Notes: a model not told the origin generated them from the sequence alone. Counted from the first letter of the stretch, positions 1 through 6,846 are shown. The stretch is 8,623 bases of DNA from Anaerolineales bacterium UBA6663 (GCA_002455335.1 DKKP01000012.1:1-8623), one strand, 5' to 3'. Made by a program: numbers and translations.

Positions 1-504
1 GCGGGGAGCGAGGGCCTGACCTTTCTGCCGTATCTGACCGGTGAGCGCACGCCGCACCCCGATCCGGATGCGCGCGGCGCGTTCGTCGGCCTGACGGTGC
101 GACACACCCAGGCGCATCTGACACGCGCCGTGCTCGAGGGCGTGAGCTACGGCCTGCGCGATTCGCTCGAACTGATGCGGGGATTGGGGCTACAGGCCGA
201 CACCGTGCGCGCCTCGGGCGGCGGGGTCAAGAGCGCGTTCTGGCGGCAATTGCTCGCCGATGTTTTTGGGGCCGGGCTGGCGACTGTGACCTCGACCGAA
301 GGCGCGGCCTTTGGCGCGGCTTTGCTCGGCGGTGTGGCGGCCGGCGTGTGGTCGTCGGTGGAGGCGGCCGGAGATGCGGCGGTGACGGTCGTCGCTGTTA
401 CGGCGCCCGCCGACGAGCGCGCAGCCTTCGAGCGCGGCTATCAGATCTATCGACGGCTCTATCCCGCGCTGGCGCCCGTCTTTGCGGACATCGCGCATAC
501 GTAG
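1..504 (+). CDS. xylB: Xylulokinase (FGGY family), C-terminal part
   Basis: This is the last 167 codons of a FGGY-family sugar kinase; the frame is open from base 1 and ends at TAG 502-504. Xylulokinase phosphorylates D-xylulose with ATP to D-xylulose-5-phosphate in the cytoplasm. The visible part is the C-terminal FGGY domain. It begins near the family signature, LPYLTGERTPHPDPDARGAF, followed by a helix (HLTRAVLEGVSYGLRDSLE) and the nucleotide-binding stretch ASGGGVKSAFWRQLLADVFG. The tail ends YRRLYPALAPVFADIAHT, as in xylulokinases. A GTG at 97 lies inside the domain and is not the true start. The gene probably lacks about two thirds of its roughly 500 codons, which lie to the left of the window. 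A hairpin terminator follows at 549-573, so it is the last gene of its transcript. Other FGGY kinases (glycerol, gluconate) are less likely because the sequence around the signature and the GGGxKSxxWRQ motif are xylulokinase-like. Confidence 0.9.
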   Translation, partial: AGSEGLTFLPYLTGERTPHPDPDARGAFVGLTVRHTQAHLTRAVLEGVSYGLRDSLELMRGLGLQADTVRASGGGVKSAFWRQLLADVFGAGLATVTSTEGAAFGAALLGGVAAGVWSSVEAAGDAAVTVVAVTAPADERAAFERGYQIYRRLYPALAPVFADIAHT

Positions 505-548
505 AAGACCGCGGCACAGATCGCTCACCGATCGTACTGAAGCCGAAC

Positions 549-573
549 CGAGGGCGCCGTGCAGGCGCCCTCG
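549..573 (+). terminator. Hairpin terminator of xylulokinase gene
   Basis: A perfect 10-bp GC-rich inverted repeat (CGAGGGCGCC and GGCGCCCTCG) encloses a 5-base loop, GTGCA. It starts 44 bases after the xylulokinase stop. The sequence after it on the plus strand is TTCTGTATGG, so the T-tract is short and weak. Position and stem quality support transcription termination. Confidence 0.65.
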
Positions 574-756
574 TTCTGTATGGTCGTGTGAACGCCCTTC
601 AGACGTTGCACTCCTGACACGACCGACCTTACCCACCTAGATCTCAGCACCGAGCAGGCCATCCGCGCCGAGCAACAACGAGAGCTCACCGGCGTGTGGC
701 AATTCGTGGTCGAGCATCCCGCACAGAATCTGCACAGTCGGTGGCTCATCATCTGA

Positions 757-879
757 TCCAAGGCGGCTCCCGACGGCCGCTGGCGAGCCTTCACTTACGA
801 CGAGTTGATACCCCGCGGTAGTGTCGACCTCGGGGCCGCGCTGGCGCAACTCGCCGAGATCGTGGAGGCGCTCAGGCCA
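757..879 (+). pseudogene. Remnant resembling HsdM C-terminus (type I restriction methylase)
   Basis: Read in the frame of base 757, directly after an in-frame TGA at 754-756, this stretch gives SKAAPDGRWRAFTYDEL then IPRGSVDL, then GAALAQLAEIVEAL. From family knowledge, HsdM/N6-adenine methylase subunits of type I restriction systems end with a block of the form PxGRWRxxxYDELIARDKxxLDIFWLKDESLED, about 25 more residues, then EAALEQFxEIxxDL. Both flanks of that block are present here, but about 30 residues between them are missing. There is no start codon, ribosome site or upstream methylase domain. The reading frame before the TGA (about 601-753) is open but I do not recognise it. I read this as the debris of a deleted restriction-modification locus. 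The alternative is chance similarity in a short GC-rich frame. The match is from memory and not from a search. Confidence 0.4.
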
Positions 880-918
880 GGCGCGCCGCGGGTCCCTCGC
901 CTGGCGATCGACCGACAA

Positions 919-961
919 ACCAAACGCGCCCCAACATCGCTGATGTTGGGGCGCGTTTGGT
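919..961 (-). terminator. Long hairpin, probable tRNA-Leu terminator
   Basis: This is a perfect 20-bp inverted repeat with a 3-base loop (GCT at 939-941). It begins 11 bases beyond the 3' end of the minus-strand tRNA-Leu. Read on the minus strand the stem ends GTTTGGT and continues TTGTCGG, which is a T-rich but interrupted tail. The location directly after the mature tRNA end makes it the likely intrinsic terminator. Because the stem is perfect it could also stop transcripts arriving from the left on the plus strand. Confidence 0.7.
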
Positions 962-972
962 GTACACACCTG

Positions 973-1056
<84 letters not shown>

Positions 1057-1101
1057 GTGGGCGCTGCTAGAAAGCCGGATGCTTTTCAGCAGAGCGGTAG
1101 A

Positions 1102-1130
1102 ATTATAACGACTGTTGGCATCCATCGCAA
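1102..1130 (-). promoter_or_regulatory. Sigma-70 type promoter of tRNA-Leu
   Basis: On the minus strand a perfect -10 box TATAAT (1107-1102) is separated by 17 bases from a -35 box TTGCGA (1130-1125). The predicted transcription start near 1095 would leave a leader of about 40 bases before the tRNA 5' end at 1056. Consensus quality, spacing and position all agree, so this is the best-supported promoter in the window. Confidence 0.85.
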
Positions 1131-1260
1131 GGGTACGGAGGGAAATCAGGACCGTGGCTCGATTTGACGCATATTCCGGCATAAGCGGCGCCCAGATCGG
1201 CCCAAGCACCTCACGGCCCGAACACCGCCCACTGCGGTCAACGACCGCCACGCCCCAATC

Positions 1261-1917
1261 ATGACCGCGCTGCGCCTGCCGCTCTTCCCGCTCAACACCG
1301 TGCTCTTCCCCGGCATGGTGCTGCCGCTCCACATCTTCGAGCCGCGCTACCGCGAGATGGTGAACCGCTGCCTCGACGAGCACCTGCCCTTCGGCGTGAC
1401 CCTCATCGAAAGCGGCCCCGAGGTCGGCGGCCCGGCCCAGCCACATCCCGTCGGCACCTACGGAATGATCCAAAACGTCGAACGCCTCGCCGACGGCCGC
1501 ATGAACATCGAGGTCGTCGGCCAGGAGCGCTTCCGGATCGTGTCGCTCCACCACGACAAGAGCTACTTGTGCGGCACGCTCGAACGCTACCCGCTCGACG
1601 CCGCCGGAACAGCTCGCGCTGTCGCCCTCGGCCACGCCCTCCGCCCGTGGGTCCAGCGGTATCTTAAAATCCTGGGCGAGAGCGCCAACGTCAGGCTCGA
1701 CACGCAGTCGCTGCCCGATGAGCCCACCGCCCTTGCGTACCTGGCTGCCATCGTAGCCCAGGTGCCAGCGCCCGAAAAGCAGGCCCTCCTGGCCTGCCCA
1801 AGCGCCGTCGAACTGCTCGCCCGCGAACGCCGCCTCTACCGCCGCGAGGTGTCGCTCATCCGCGCCCTGCTCGCCCACCGCGACGACGACGCCAATCCGG
1901 ATTTCTGCCCAAACTGA
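1261..1917 (+). CDS. LON substrate-binding domain protein (ATPase- and protease-less)
   Basis: This 218-residue protein consists essentially of the N-terminal substrate-binding (LON/PUA-like) domain of Lon protease, without the AAA+ and Ser-Lys protease domains. The family hallmark lies at residues 6-34: LPLFPLNTVLFPGMVLPLHI, followed by FEPRYREMV. Further family features are the GVTLI strand near residue 46, the GTYGMIQNVERLADGRMNI region, and VVGQERFRI, which matches the usual GxxRFRI motif. The C-terminal third is helical and Leu/Ala-rich. The ATG is the only possible start: a TGA lies in frame at 1165-1167 and no ATG, GTG or TTG intervenes. There is no Shine-Dalgarno motif before it. The gene is divergent from the tRNA-Leu and stands alone. 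Its cellular role is not established for most bacteria; binding of unfolded or regulatory substrates is inferred from the domain only. Confidence 0.92.
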   Translation: MTALRLPLFPLNTVLFPGMVLPLHIFEPRYREMVNRCLDEHLPFGVTLIESGPEVGGPAQPHPVGTYGMIQNVERLADGRMNIEVVGQERFRIVSLHHDKSYLCGTLERYPLDAAGTARAVALGHALRPWVQRYLKILGESANVRLDTQSLPDEPTALAYLAAIVAQVPAPEKQALLACPSAVELLARERRLYRREVSLIRALLAHRDDDANPDFCPN

Positions 1918-2068
1918 GCCAAGCAGATCGTGAAGATGCGCTGGATGAGGCGCCTCAGTCCAAATCCTTCACACCCACCCACGGCCGCTGGGCCTTGTCC
2001 CCCGGACGTTCTTGATGACAGGGGCACGCGGGCAGATCGAGCTCCAGCGCGCCTCCGGGCGTTGAGGA

Positions 2069-2160
2069 GACGAACCGCGAAGGCGCCGGGCGCACCACGG
2101 TGAAGCGGGCCCGACGCCACGCATCGGGACAGCGACAGGACAAACCGCGAAGACGCTAAG
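2069..2160. repeat. Imperfect direct repeat, AACCGCGAAG core
   Basis: Two 22-base copies occur exactly 70 bases apart, at 2069-2090 and 2139-2160. They share the core AACCGCGAAG followed by RCGC and agree at 17 of 22 positions. Similar AACCGCGAAGACGC motifs are, as I recall, frequent in intergenic DNA of several high-GC environmental phyla. The function is unknown. Confidence 0.45.
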
Positions 2161-2198
2161 CACCCCAGGCCGTCTGTTGCCGTGTCGGAGGTCAGTCC

Positions 2199-2229
2199 TG
2201 GCTGCGAGTGCGGTGCACATCGCCAGCCA
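2199..2229. other. Bulged hairpin in convergent region
   Basis: TGGCT+GCGA+GTGC on the left pairs with GCAC+TCGC+AGCCA on the right around a GGT loop, giving 13 base pairs interrupted by two single-base bulges (2219 and 2224). It lies between convergent genes, so a bidirectional terminator is plausible. Neither side has a T-tract, which argues against a classical intrinsic terminator. Confidence 0.35.
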
Positions 2230-2260
2230 TGGATGAACAGAGGCGCCCTATCCGCTTCAT

Positions 2261-2309
2261 CCGTTGATCCGTTACAGAATCCGTTGAAAGCGCCCGTTAC
2301 AGCATCCGT
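2261..2309. repeat. Short tandem-like repeat, CCGTTACAGMATCCGT
   Basis: A 16-base motif occurs at 2269-2284 and again at 2294-2309 with one mismatch (A/C). The surrounding bases form a tandem arrangement in which CCGTTGA begins units at 2261 and 2281, the second unit being 5 bases longer than the first. It lies just downstream of the hydrolase stop codon (minus strand). No function can be assigned. Confidence 0.5.
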
Positions 2310-2327
2310 CGACGGCGCAAGCTTGCC

Positions 2328-2960
2328 CTACGAGCCTCCAAGGGCCGGGTCAGCGGCGAGCCAGGCCGCGGCGTGCACAAGATCGGCCGCGGTCAGTTCA
2401 TGCCCTGCCTCGAGGCGCTCGACGCGCACCCGCGCGCCGCGCTGGCTGAGGTAAGGGACCACGGCTGCGCCAGACAGCAAGAACGGGTCGCGCTCGCCTT
2501 CGAGAACAAGGACGGGCATCCCGCCCAGATCGTGCTCGGGCGGCTGCTCCATCACCATCACCGGCCGGAACAGGACAGCACCCGCGAACACCGCCGGCCA
2601 GCGGCTGAGCGCCGCCAGCGCGATGTTGGCGCCGTTGCTGTAGCCAACGGCCCAGACAGCCTGCGCCGAAAAGCCATAGCGCTCGGCCGCATCATGCACC
2701 AAGCCCGTCAGCGCCTCGGCCTCGGCCCAGAGATGATCCTGGTCGTATCGCGTCGCACTGAAGCGCCGAAAGAATCGCGGCGCGCCCTCTTCGAGCGAAC
2801 GTCCACGAACACCGAGTCGATGCGCCTCCGGCGCAATCCGCCGCCCCACGTCGAGCAGTTGGGTCTCATCGGCCCCTGTGCCGTGAAGGAGCAGCAATGT
2901 ACGCGGCCCAACACCACGCTCGAAACGATGGATCCATCCCGGGTCCCACTCAGTCATCAT
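2328..2960 (-). CDS. Alpha/beta hydrolase, MhqD-like carboxylesterase
   Basis: This is a 210-residue cytoplasmic esterase of the phospholipase/carboxylesterase branch of the alpha/beta hydrolases. An early strand LLLLHGTG (residues 22-29) forms the oxyanion region. The nucleophile elbow is GYSNGAN with Ser108, Asp158 sits in EGERDPF, and His187 is in AGHELT, so the triad is complete. The ATG at 2960 is chosen because GGAGGA (2973-2968) lies 7 bases upstream; a GTG at 2978 is in frame but poorly placed. The protein closely resembles Bacillus MhqD in architecture. MhqD-type hydrolases are commonly encoded with MhqO/MhqA-type ring-cleaving dioxygenases, as here, and are induced by quinones. The natural substrate is unknown; hydrolysis of ring-cleavage or ester adducts is inference. 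It probably shares a transcript with the dioxygenase upstream. Confidence 0.88.
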   Translation of the reverse strand: MMTEWDPGWIHRFERGVGPRTLLLLHGTGADETQLLDVGRRIAPEAHRLGVRGRSLEEGAPRFFRRFSATRYDQDHLWAEAEALTGLVHDAAERYGFSAQAVWAVGYSNGANIALAALSRWPAVFAGAVLFRPVMVMEQPPEHDLGGMPVLVLEGERDPFLLSGAAVVPYLSQRGARVRVERLEAGHELTAADLVHAAAWLAADPALGGS

Positions 2961-2990
2961 CCGCACATCCTCCAGCACCGCGCACCCAAC

Positions 2991-3050
2991 CTACAAATCG
3001 ATGTTCGCCCGCGCATCCCCGGCAATGGCGGTGAGGTGATGAATACCCAC
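2991..3050 (-). pseudogene. N-terminal fragment of a second ring-cleaving dioxygenase
   Basis: Between the dioxygenase and the hydrolase the minus strand encodes GIHHLTAIAGDARANIDL and then TAG (2993-2991), with a possible GTG start at 3050. This is the conserved beginning of MhqO/MhqA-type VOC dioxygenases (GIHHxTAIxGDxxxNIDFY). It lines up with [19 protein letters not shown] of the intact gene next door but is clearly a different paralog. Only about 19 codons remain; the stop falls where the family has Tyr. The simplest reading is that a tandem second dioxygenase gene was deleted, leaving its 5' end. A functional 19-residue peptide is less likely. Confidence 0.6.
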
Positions 3051-3063
3051 GCCGGCATGGCGC

Positions 3064-4035
3064 TCAGTCGAGCGGCTTGAGCGCGGCCACGATCTGGGCG
3101 CGGCGCGGCTCGAGGAACGGCGGCAGCGCGACGGCTTCGCCCAGCGTCTCGACCGGCTCGTCGACGGCGAAGCCGGGTCCGTCGGTCGCGATCTCGAACA
3201 GGATCCCGGCCGGCTCGCGGAAGTACAGGCTGCGGAAGTAGTAGCGGTCGACTTCCCCGCTGTGTCGGACGCCCAAACGCGTGAGATGCTCGGTCCAGGC
3301 GTGATAGTTCGCCTCGTCAGGTGTCCGCAAGGCAACATGATGTACACCGCCCGCGCCCGGGTACGCGGGCCGCAGATCGGGGCGCACGGCGACATGGAGT
3401 TCGGTGTGCGGCCCGGCCTCCGCGTCGGCGCCCATCACGTAGACGTGCACGGAATGCGTCGGGTCGGTCGGGTCGGGATAGGCGCGGACCTCGTTCATCC
3501 CAAGGACCTCGCGCAAGACGCGATCGGTGCTGTTCAGGTTCGGGATCGTCACAACGATCGGTCCCAGGCCCCGGACCTGGTGTTCGGCAGGCACAGCACT
3601 GCCCGCCCAGGGCACGGAGGGGTCGCCCAGGCCGCCATCGACGACAAAGGCCAGGCGCTGACCCTCTGGGTCCTCGAAGTCGAGCGTGGGCCGCCCATCG
3701 CGGTCGCCGATGACGCCCTGCCGCACTTCGAGATCGGCCAACCGAGCATGCCAATACTCGAGCGCGGCGATATCGCGCACACGCAGACCGGTGCGCGTGA
3801 CTGTATGTCCGCCGCGCCGCTCGGGCGCGACCGGCCAGTCGAAAAACGTCAGGTCGTTGCCGGGCGTGCCGACGCCGTCGGAGTAGAAGAGGTGATAGGC
3901 GCTTGTGTCATCCTGGTTGACCGAGCGCTTGACAAGACGCATCCCGAGCGCCTCGGTGTAGAAACGCTTGTTGTCGCGGATGCGGGCCGAGACCGCCGTG
4001 AGGTGGTGAAAGCCGAGCAGCTGGGGTGTGTTCAT
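3064..4035 (-). CDS. Ring-cleaving dioxygenase, MhqO/MhqA-type (VOC superfamily)
   Basis: This 323-residue protein has two vicinal-oxygen-chelate (glyoxalase/bleomycin-resistance fold) modules. The first starts LGFHHLTAV (His10) and runs to about residue 133; the second starts [12 protein letters not shown] near residue 156. It contains VHHVALRT (His232) and GILFEIAT (Glu281), the likely Fe(II) ligands together with His10. Family members cleave hydroquinone or catechol-type rings and take part in quinone resistance; the substrate here is inferred. The start is the ATG at 4035, supported by AAGGGA (4046-4041) 5 bases upstream and by the family N-terminus. The frame stays open to 4416, but that would overlap the lacI gene. 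A 29-bp inverted repeat ends 27 bases before the start. The downstream MhqD-like hydrolase supports the assignment. Confidence 0.92.
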   Translation of the reverse strand: MNTPQLLGFHHLTAVSARIRDNKRFYTEALGMRLVKRSVNQDDTSAYHLFYSDGVGTPGNDLTFFDWPVAPERRGGHTVTRTGLRVRDIAALEYWHARLADLEVRQGVIGDRDGRPTLDFEDPEGQRLAFVVDGGLGDPSVPWAGSAVPAEHQVRGLGPIVVTIPNLNSTDRVLREVLGMNEVRAYPDPTDPTHSVHVYVMGADAEAGPHTELHVAVRPDLRPAYPGAGGVHHVALRTPDEANYHAWTEHLTRLGVRHSGEVDRYYFRSLYFREPAGILFEIATDGPGFAVDEPVETLGEAVALPPFLEPRRAQIVAALKPLD

Positions 4036-4061
4036 CTGGGTCCCTTCAGCGTAACGTTGAC

Positions 4062-4090
4062 CGTCTGTGGCGACGCGATCGCGACAGACG
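4062..4090. promoter_or_regulatory. 29-bp inverted repeat, candidate operator before dioxygenase
   Basis: Two 12-base arms (CGTCTGTGGCGA and TCGCGACAGACG) are inverted copies with a single mismatch, separated by CGCGA. The repeat lies in the 136-base gap between the lacI stop and the dioxygenase ATG, 26 bases upstream of the ATG. A weak -35-like TTGCGG (4120-4115, minus strand) is just upstream, so a repressor bound here would sit over the start site. Length and symmetry suit a dimeric regulator. Alternatively it forms an RNA hairpin ending the lacI transcript, though no T-tract follows on the minus strand. Confidence 0.5.
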
Positions 4091-4171
4091 TGCGTATTTC
4101 TATCGCTGAACGACCCGCAAGACACGGGCGCCGCACGATCCGCAAAATCGGCCGCGTCGTCCGGGTCAGCC

Positions 4172-5221
4172 TCAGACGCCGCGCGTGCTTGTGCGAACGA
4201 TGAGTTCGGGCTGGAGTAATGTCGGGGAAACGACCTGTGCGCCAGGGGAGTCGTCGGACTCGCCGATGAGCGAATCGACAAGACGCACCGCCTGAGCGCC
4301 GGCCTCACGCAGCCGCTGGCGCATCGACGTGAGCGGAGGCCAGAAGAGCGCAGCCTCCGGGATGTTGTCGACGCCGACCACGGCCAGGTCATCGGGGATC
4401 CGCCGACCGAGCGCATGCGCCGCGTACATCACGCCCAACGCCATCTGATCATTGCCGGCGAAGATCGCATCGAGCTTCGGGTGGCGCTCGAGCAACGACT
4501 GGCCGGCCAAACGCCCGCTCTCGGCGCCCCAGTCACCGACCGCCACAAGGGTCTCGTCCACGCTCAGACCGCCGGCCGTCAAGGCCTGGCGCCAACCGGC
4601 GAGACGTTGCTGCGCCTCCCACCAATCATTCGGTCCGGCGACGACGCCCACCTGACGTGCGCCCAATGCCAGGAGGTGCTCGGTGGCCAGACGGCCGATA
4701 GCCAGGTTGTCGATCCCGATGAGCGGCGCGCCCACGACTGTCGGGTCGCCGTTGACAAACACCAGCGGCAGCGCCGCCGCCGTCGAGATCTCGCGCGCCC
4801 GCGCCCGGTTGTCGCCGATCTCAGGGATGGCCCAGATCACGCCATCGACCCGGCGGGCCTGTAACGACGCCAACAATGTCTTTGCGTCAGCGAGCTCCGG
4901 CCGATGTACCAGGTTCAGCGAGATCGAGTAGCCCAGCTCGGCCGCCTGGCGCTCGATGCCCGTCAACACCCGCGACGGGCCATAGAACTCAAGGCCAAAG
5001 GCCACGATGCCCAGCGTGTGCGAGCGCCCACGGATCAGACTCCGCGCCAGGATATCGGGCGCATAGCCGAGGTCTTTGATGACGGTCTGAACCCGCGTCA
5101 GCGTGTCGGCCGCGACGTCTGGGTGGTTGTTGATTACCCGCGAGACCGTCTGGGTCGACACACCGGCCACCTTGGCGACATCGCGGATCGTGAGGCGTTT
5201 GAGTGAGTTTCGGGCGGGCAC
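4172..5221 (-). CDS. LacI-family transcriptional regulator
   Basis: This 349-residue regulator starts with a LacI helix-turn-helix ([20 protein letters not shown], residues 11-30). The hinge helix follows, around [11 protein letters not shown] (55-65), and then a periplasmic-binding-protein-like effector domain from about residue 68. Family landmarks there include [41 protein letters not shown], and [16 protein letters not shown]. It should bind a palindromic operator as a dimer and respond to a sugar. I chose GTG at 5221, which has AGGA 8 bases upstream; a TTG at 5248 in the same frame is the alternative. It lies 117 bases after araA on the same strand, so control of the arabinose genes is the obvious guess, but the effector cannot be read from the sequence. 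It differs from the GntR-type AraR of Bacillus and the AraC type of enterobacteria. Confidence 0.93.
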   Translation of the reverse strand: MPARNSLKRLTIRDVAKVAGVSTQTVSRVINNHPDVAADTLTRVQTVIKDLGYAPDILARSLIRGRSHTLGIVAFGLEFYGPSRVLTGIERQAAELGYSISLNLVHRPELADAKTLLASLQARRVDGVIWAIPEIGDNRARAREISTAAALPLVFVNGDPTVVGAPLIGIDNLAIGRLATEHLLALGARQVGVVAGPNDWWEAQQRLAGWRQALTAGGLSVDETLVAVGDWGAESGRLAGQSLLERHPKLDAIFAGNDQMALGVMYAAHALGRRIPDDLAVVGVDNIPEAALFWPPLTSMRQRLREAGAQAVRLVDSLIGESDDSPGAQVVSPTLLQPELIVRTSTRGV

Positions 5222-5256
5222 GTTGGCTATCCTACTCCAAAACGCCAAGACGGCAA
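5222..5256 (-). promoter_or_regulatory. Possible promoter giving a near-leaderless lacI transcript
   Basis: On the minus strand TTGCCG (5256-5251) and TAGGAT (5234-5229) are 16 bases apart and resemble -35 and -10 boxes. The -10-like box ends 7 bases before the GTG start of lacI, so transcription would begin at or next to the start codon. The AGGA inside the -10-like box could equally be the Shine-Dalgarno site of a longer transcript. Confidence 0.35.
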
Positions 5257-5297
5257 CGCGGACGGTCCGCCCGTGTTCACGGGCGGGCCGATGCCGT
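5250..5297 (-). terminator. Hairpin between araA and lacI
   Basis: The core CCGCCCGTG-TT-CACGGGCGG (5267-5286) is a perfect 9-bp inverted repeat. It is flanked by a further ACGGCA/TGCCGT pair (5250-5255 and 5292-5297). It lies 41 bases after the araA stop and before lacI. No strong T-tract follows on the minus strand, so partial termination or attenuation between araA and lacI is more likely than a full stop. The overlapping palindrome GCGGAC-G-GTCCGC (5258-5270) could alternatively be a regulator site. Confidence 0.5.
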
Positions 5298-5337
5298 TGG
5301 TCAAGTCAGGTTCGTCCGCCTGTCGCAGGCCTTCGCG

Positions 5338-6846
5338 CTAGCTCAACCCGCGCCGCAGCAGGTAGTACGCGTCGTTCCACTGCAACTCGCGCTTGAACGC
5401 GTTCAGATCGGTCGACGCATCAATCAGGGCAAACTCCAGATCCGCGATCTCGGCCAGGTCGCGTAGGTGATCGACCGTCACCGCCTGGCTGAACACCGGG
5501 TGGTGCGAGCCGCCGGCGTAGATCCAGCCCGAGGCCGAGACCTTGAGGTTCGGCCGCGGGACCCACAGCGCGCGCGCCACGGGCAGCTTGGGCAGCGGCG
5601 CCTCGGCCGGAACGACCTCGACCGTGTTGACAACGAGTCGGAACCGGTTGCCCAAGTCGACCAGCGTGGCATTGACACCCGGGCCGGGCTTCGTGTCGAA
5701 CACCAACCGCGCCGGGTCGGCCTTACCGCCGATGCCCAGCGGATGCACCTCGAGGCGCGGCTTCTCGCCCGCGATGCTCGGGCAGATCTCGAGCATATGC
5801 GCGCCCAGCACCTGATGCCCGCCGCGCCCGAAGTGGTACGTGTAATCCTCCATGAATGACGTCCCGCCGGGCAACCCGGCGTTCATGACCTTCATGGCGC
5901 GCCCGCACAGCGCGGCCTTCCAGTCGCCCTCGGCCCCGAACCCGATGCCGTCGGCCATCAGCCGCTGAACGGCCAGGCCCGGCAACTGATGCAGGCCGTG
6001 CAGATCCTCGAATGTGGTCGTGAAGCCCTTGAAATCTCCGGCCGCCACGAACTTGCGCAGCCCGACCTCGATGCGCGCGGCTTCGCGAAGCGAGGCGTGT
6101 CCGGCCTGCCCAGGTTCAAGGTCTGGCGCGACGACGTAGTCGGCGTGGTAAGCGTCGATCAGGCTCTTGATCTCGGCCTCGCTGGCTGCGTTGACGTGCT
6201 GCACCAGATCGCCGACGCCGTAACCGTTGATCGACACACCCAAACGGATCTGGGCCTCGACCTTGTCGCCCTCGGTGACCGCGACCTCACGCATGTTGTC
6301 GCCAAGCCGCCCGATGCGCGCGCCCTGCAGATCGGCCCAGGCCACCGCAGCGCGCGACCACACCCCGATCTCGGCTCGCGTCTCGACGTCTTGCCAGTGG
6401 CCAACCACGACCTTGCGATTGCGGCGCAGCCGCGTGTTGATGAACCCGAACTCGCGATCGCCATGCGCCGACTGGTTCAGGTTCATGAAGTCCATGTCGA
6501 TCGTGGACCACGGGATCTCGGCGTTGTACTGGGTGTGCAGATGGAGCAGCGGTTTCTTCAGCGCCTGCAGACCCGCGATCCACATCTTGGCCGGCGAGAA
6601 CGTGTGCATCCAGGCGATCATGCCCACGCAGGCCGGCGCGGCGTTCGCCTCCAGACATAGGCTGAGGATCGCGTCGGGCCCGGTGAGCACCGGCTTGAAG
6701 GTCACTTTGACCGGCAGCTCACGGGCCACCGACAACGCCGCCGCGATCTCGCGCGAGTGCTCGGCGACCTGTTCGAGCGTCTTTGGGCCATACAGGTGCT
6801 GGCTGCCCGTCACAAACCAGACCTCATAGTGTTCCAGGTTGATCAT
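5338..6846 (-). CDS. araA: L-arabinose isomerase
   Basis: AraA interconverts L-arabinose and L-ribulose in the cytoplasm using Mn(II), the first step of bacterial L-arabinose catabolism. The 502-residue length equals the family norm. The N-terminus [13 protein letters not shown] (8-20) is the family hallmark. The metal ligands known in E. coli AraA are present at the same numbers: Glu306 (FGAEGDWK), Glu333 ([10 protein letters not shown]) and His350 (LGAHMLE). His449 in GGSHHPVFS corresponds to E. coli His450. The ATG start has an excellent ribosome site, AAGGAG (6859-6854), 7 bases upstream. It follows araD after 25 bases and is the last gene of the kinase-araD-araA operon. All catalytic residues are intact, so an active enzyme is expected. 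Confidence 0.98.
   Translation of the reverse strand: MINLEHYEVWFVTGSQHLYGPKTLEQVAEHSREIAAALSVARELPVKVTFKPVLTGPDAILSLCLEANAAPACVGMIAWMHTFSPAKMWIAGLQALKKPLLHLHTQYNAEIPWSTIDMDFMNLNQSAHGDREFGFINTRLRRNRKVVVGHWQDVETRAEIGVWSRAAVAWADLQGARIGRLGDNMREVAVTEGDKVEAQIRLGVSINGYGVGDLVQHVNAASEAEIKSLIDAYHADYVVAPDLEPGQAGHASLREAARIEVGLRKFVAAGDFKGFTTTFEDLHGLHQLPGLAVQRLMADGIGFGAEGDWKAALCGRAMKVMNAGLPGGTSFMEDYTYHFGRGGHQVLGAHMLEICPSIAGEKPRLEVHPLGIGGKADPARLVFDTKPGPGVNATLVDLGNRFRLVVNTVEVVPAEAPLPKLPVARALWVPRPNLKVSASGWIYAGGSHHPVFSQAVTVDHLRDLAEIADLEFALIDASTDLNAFKRELQWNDAYYLLRRGLS

Larger units (their letters stand above)
1918..2327. other. Gene-free convergent region with small repeats
   Basis: This stretch of about 410 bases separates the LON-domain gene (plus) from the hydrolase gene (minus), so it is a 3'-to-3' region that must terminate transcripts from both sides. 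I see a 12-bp palindrome TGAGGCGCCTCA (1946-1957), a bulged hairpin (2199-2229) and two sets of short imperfect repeats, listed separately. Short open frames on both strands (up to about 94 codons) have no recognisable protein features and no ribosome sites. Confidence 0.6.

Noticed and set aside
505..972. Possible CRISPR or mobile-element ends around the tRNA
   Set aside because: There are no regularly spaced repeats, and I saw no second copy of the tRNA 3' end that could serve as an attachment site; only two hairpins and the HsdM-like remnant are supported.
1836..2220. Overlapping minus-strand frames of 62-94 codons after the LON-domain gene
   Set aside because: No ribosome sites, no recognisable motifs, and heavy Arg/Pro/Ser content typical of non-coding GC-rich frames.
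3262..4203. 313-codon plus-strand frame opposite the dioxygenase
   Set aside because: It is a shadow of the conserved dioxygenase on the other strand, with low-complexity Arg/Gly/Val-rich translation.
4036..4416. Upstream extension of the dioxygenase reading frame
   Set aside because: It would overlap the lacI coding sequence by about 240 bases and adds a sequence foreign to the family. The ATG at 4035 has a good ribosome site and the family N-terminus.
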